From NCBI GenBank assembly GCA_913050545.1, contig CAJWZY010000171.1, forward strand, positions 1-5,459: DNA of 5,459 bases. The letters are read 5' to 3'. The first letter of the stretch is position 1. The number at the start of each line of letters is the position of its first letter. A program made the position numbers and the translations under genes. The stretch is from an uncultured bacterium. GTDB lineage: Bacteria; Planctomycetota; UBA8108. Below are positions 5,093-5,459 of this stretch, one piece after another. The notes below the pieces were generated by a model. That model saw only the letters and a program-made list of their open reading frames with translations, was not told where the DNA came from and searched no databases.

Positions 5093-5459
5093 ATGCGACT
5101 TCACAAGTTCATAGCAGCCTGCGGTTATACCTCCCGGCGAAGGGCCGAGCTCCTCATCCAGGCCGGCAGGGTCAAGGTGAACGGGAAATCCCTCATGAGC
5201 CTCGGGACCACCGTCAAAAAAGAAGATGTCGTCGCCGTTAATGGCGAGATCGTCATCCTGCCGGATCCGAAGACCATTCTCTTCAACAAGCCGCCAGGGA
5301 TCATCACCAGCACCCACGATACCCATGAACGGCTCACGGTCATGGATTACCTCCCGCCCGCCCTCCTCGACATCGGCGTGCTGCCCATCGGCAGGCTTGA
5401 CCGGGAAACAGAGGGGCTGCTGCTGTTGACCAACGTGGGGGAGTTGAACCACCGCATCA
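5093..5459 (+). CDS. rluB: RluB/RsuA-family rRNA pseudouridine synthase (3' end missing)
   Basis: These enzymes convert a specific uridine in rRNA to pseudouridine; RluB acts on 23S rRNA in the peptidyl-transferase region. The 122 complete codons encode an N-terminal S4 RNA-binding domain (about residues 1-50: MRLHKFIAACGYTSRRRAE, then AGRVKVNG and LGTTV). The start of the catalytic domain follows, with LFNKPPGIITS at 63-73 and the catalytic-Asp motif GRLDRETEGLLLLTN at 100-114, where D103 is the nucleophile. GELNHRI then runs off the end. An in-frame TAA at 5081-5083 is only four codons upstream, so ATG 5093 is the first possible start and fits the domain start exactly. No ribosome binding site is at normal distance; the nearest purine run, GAGAGGG, is 22 bases away. 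This matches the TATAAT box in suggesting leaderless translation. RluB is favoured over RsuA, RluE or RluF on overall resemblance, but the exact target base cannot be decided from this fragment. Confidence 0.9.
   Translation, partial: MRLHKFIAACGYTSRRRAELLIQAGRVKVNGKSLMSLGTTVKKEDVVAVNGEIVILPDPKTILFNKPPGIITSTHDTHERLTVMDYLPPALLDIGVLPIGRLDRETEGLLLLTNVGELNHRI

Noticed and set aside
4748..5114. Open frames of 83 codons (minus, 4748-4999) and 104 codons (plus, 4800-5114) in the gap before rluB
   Set aside because: Neither has a recognisable motif. The plus frame runs over the rluB start, and neither has a good ribosome binding site. They cannot be excluded absolutely but are not supported.

Overview
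The window is a compact, all-plus-strand stretch of bacterial housekeeping genes with GC-rich coding sequence. It is cut at both ends. In order it holds the 3' part of rimO (ribosomal protein S12 methylthiotransferase), pgsA (phosphatidylglycerophosphate synthase), a membrane-bound RsbU/SpoIIE-type PP2C phosphatase, rpoN (sigma-54), about 420 bases with no convincing gene, and the 5' part of an RluB/RsuA-type rRNA pseudouridine synthase. No mobile element, CRISPR array, tRNA or rRNA gene was seen.

Organism: full-length sigma-54, a HAMP-PP2C sensor phosphatase and the rimO-pgsA pairing suggest a diderm-like bacterium outside the well-studied Gammaproteobacteria. The usual proteobacterial rpoN neighbours (lptB upstream; hpf and ptsN downstream) are absent. 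I cannot name a phylum from the sequence alone.

Layout: rimO and pgsA overlap by 26 bases in different frames, so they are probably cotranscribed and translationally coupled. A gap of 107 bases follows, containing a near-consensus sigma-54-like element, and then the GTG-started phosphatase. A 155-base gap before rpoN carries a hairpin, a good sigma-70-type promoter (TTGACG, 17 bases, TAAACT) and a second hairpin whose 3' arm runs into the rpoN ribosome binding site. After rpoN, bases 4676-5092 carry small repeats, hairpins and a T-run. They end in a perfect TATAAT only 8 bases before the rluB-like ATG, which points to a leaderless transcript.

How the genes relate: rimO and rluB act on the ribosome and pgsA makes acidic phospholipid. 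The phosphatase and rpoN are regulatory. The phosphatase probably senses an extracytoplasmic signal and dephosphorylates an anti-sigma-factor-antagonist-like partner encoded elsewhere. Its adjacency to rpoN and the sigma-54-like site in front of it suggest, but do not show, a regulatory link. I found no clearly new multi-gene system. The points most worth checking are the rpoN leader, the leaderless rluB start, the possible sigma-54 element, the insertion in the RimO TRAM domain and the unexplained intergenic region.
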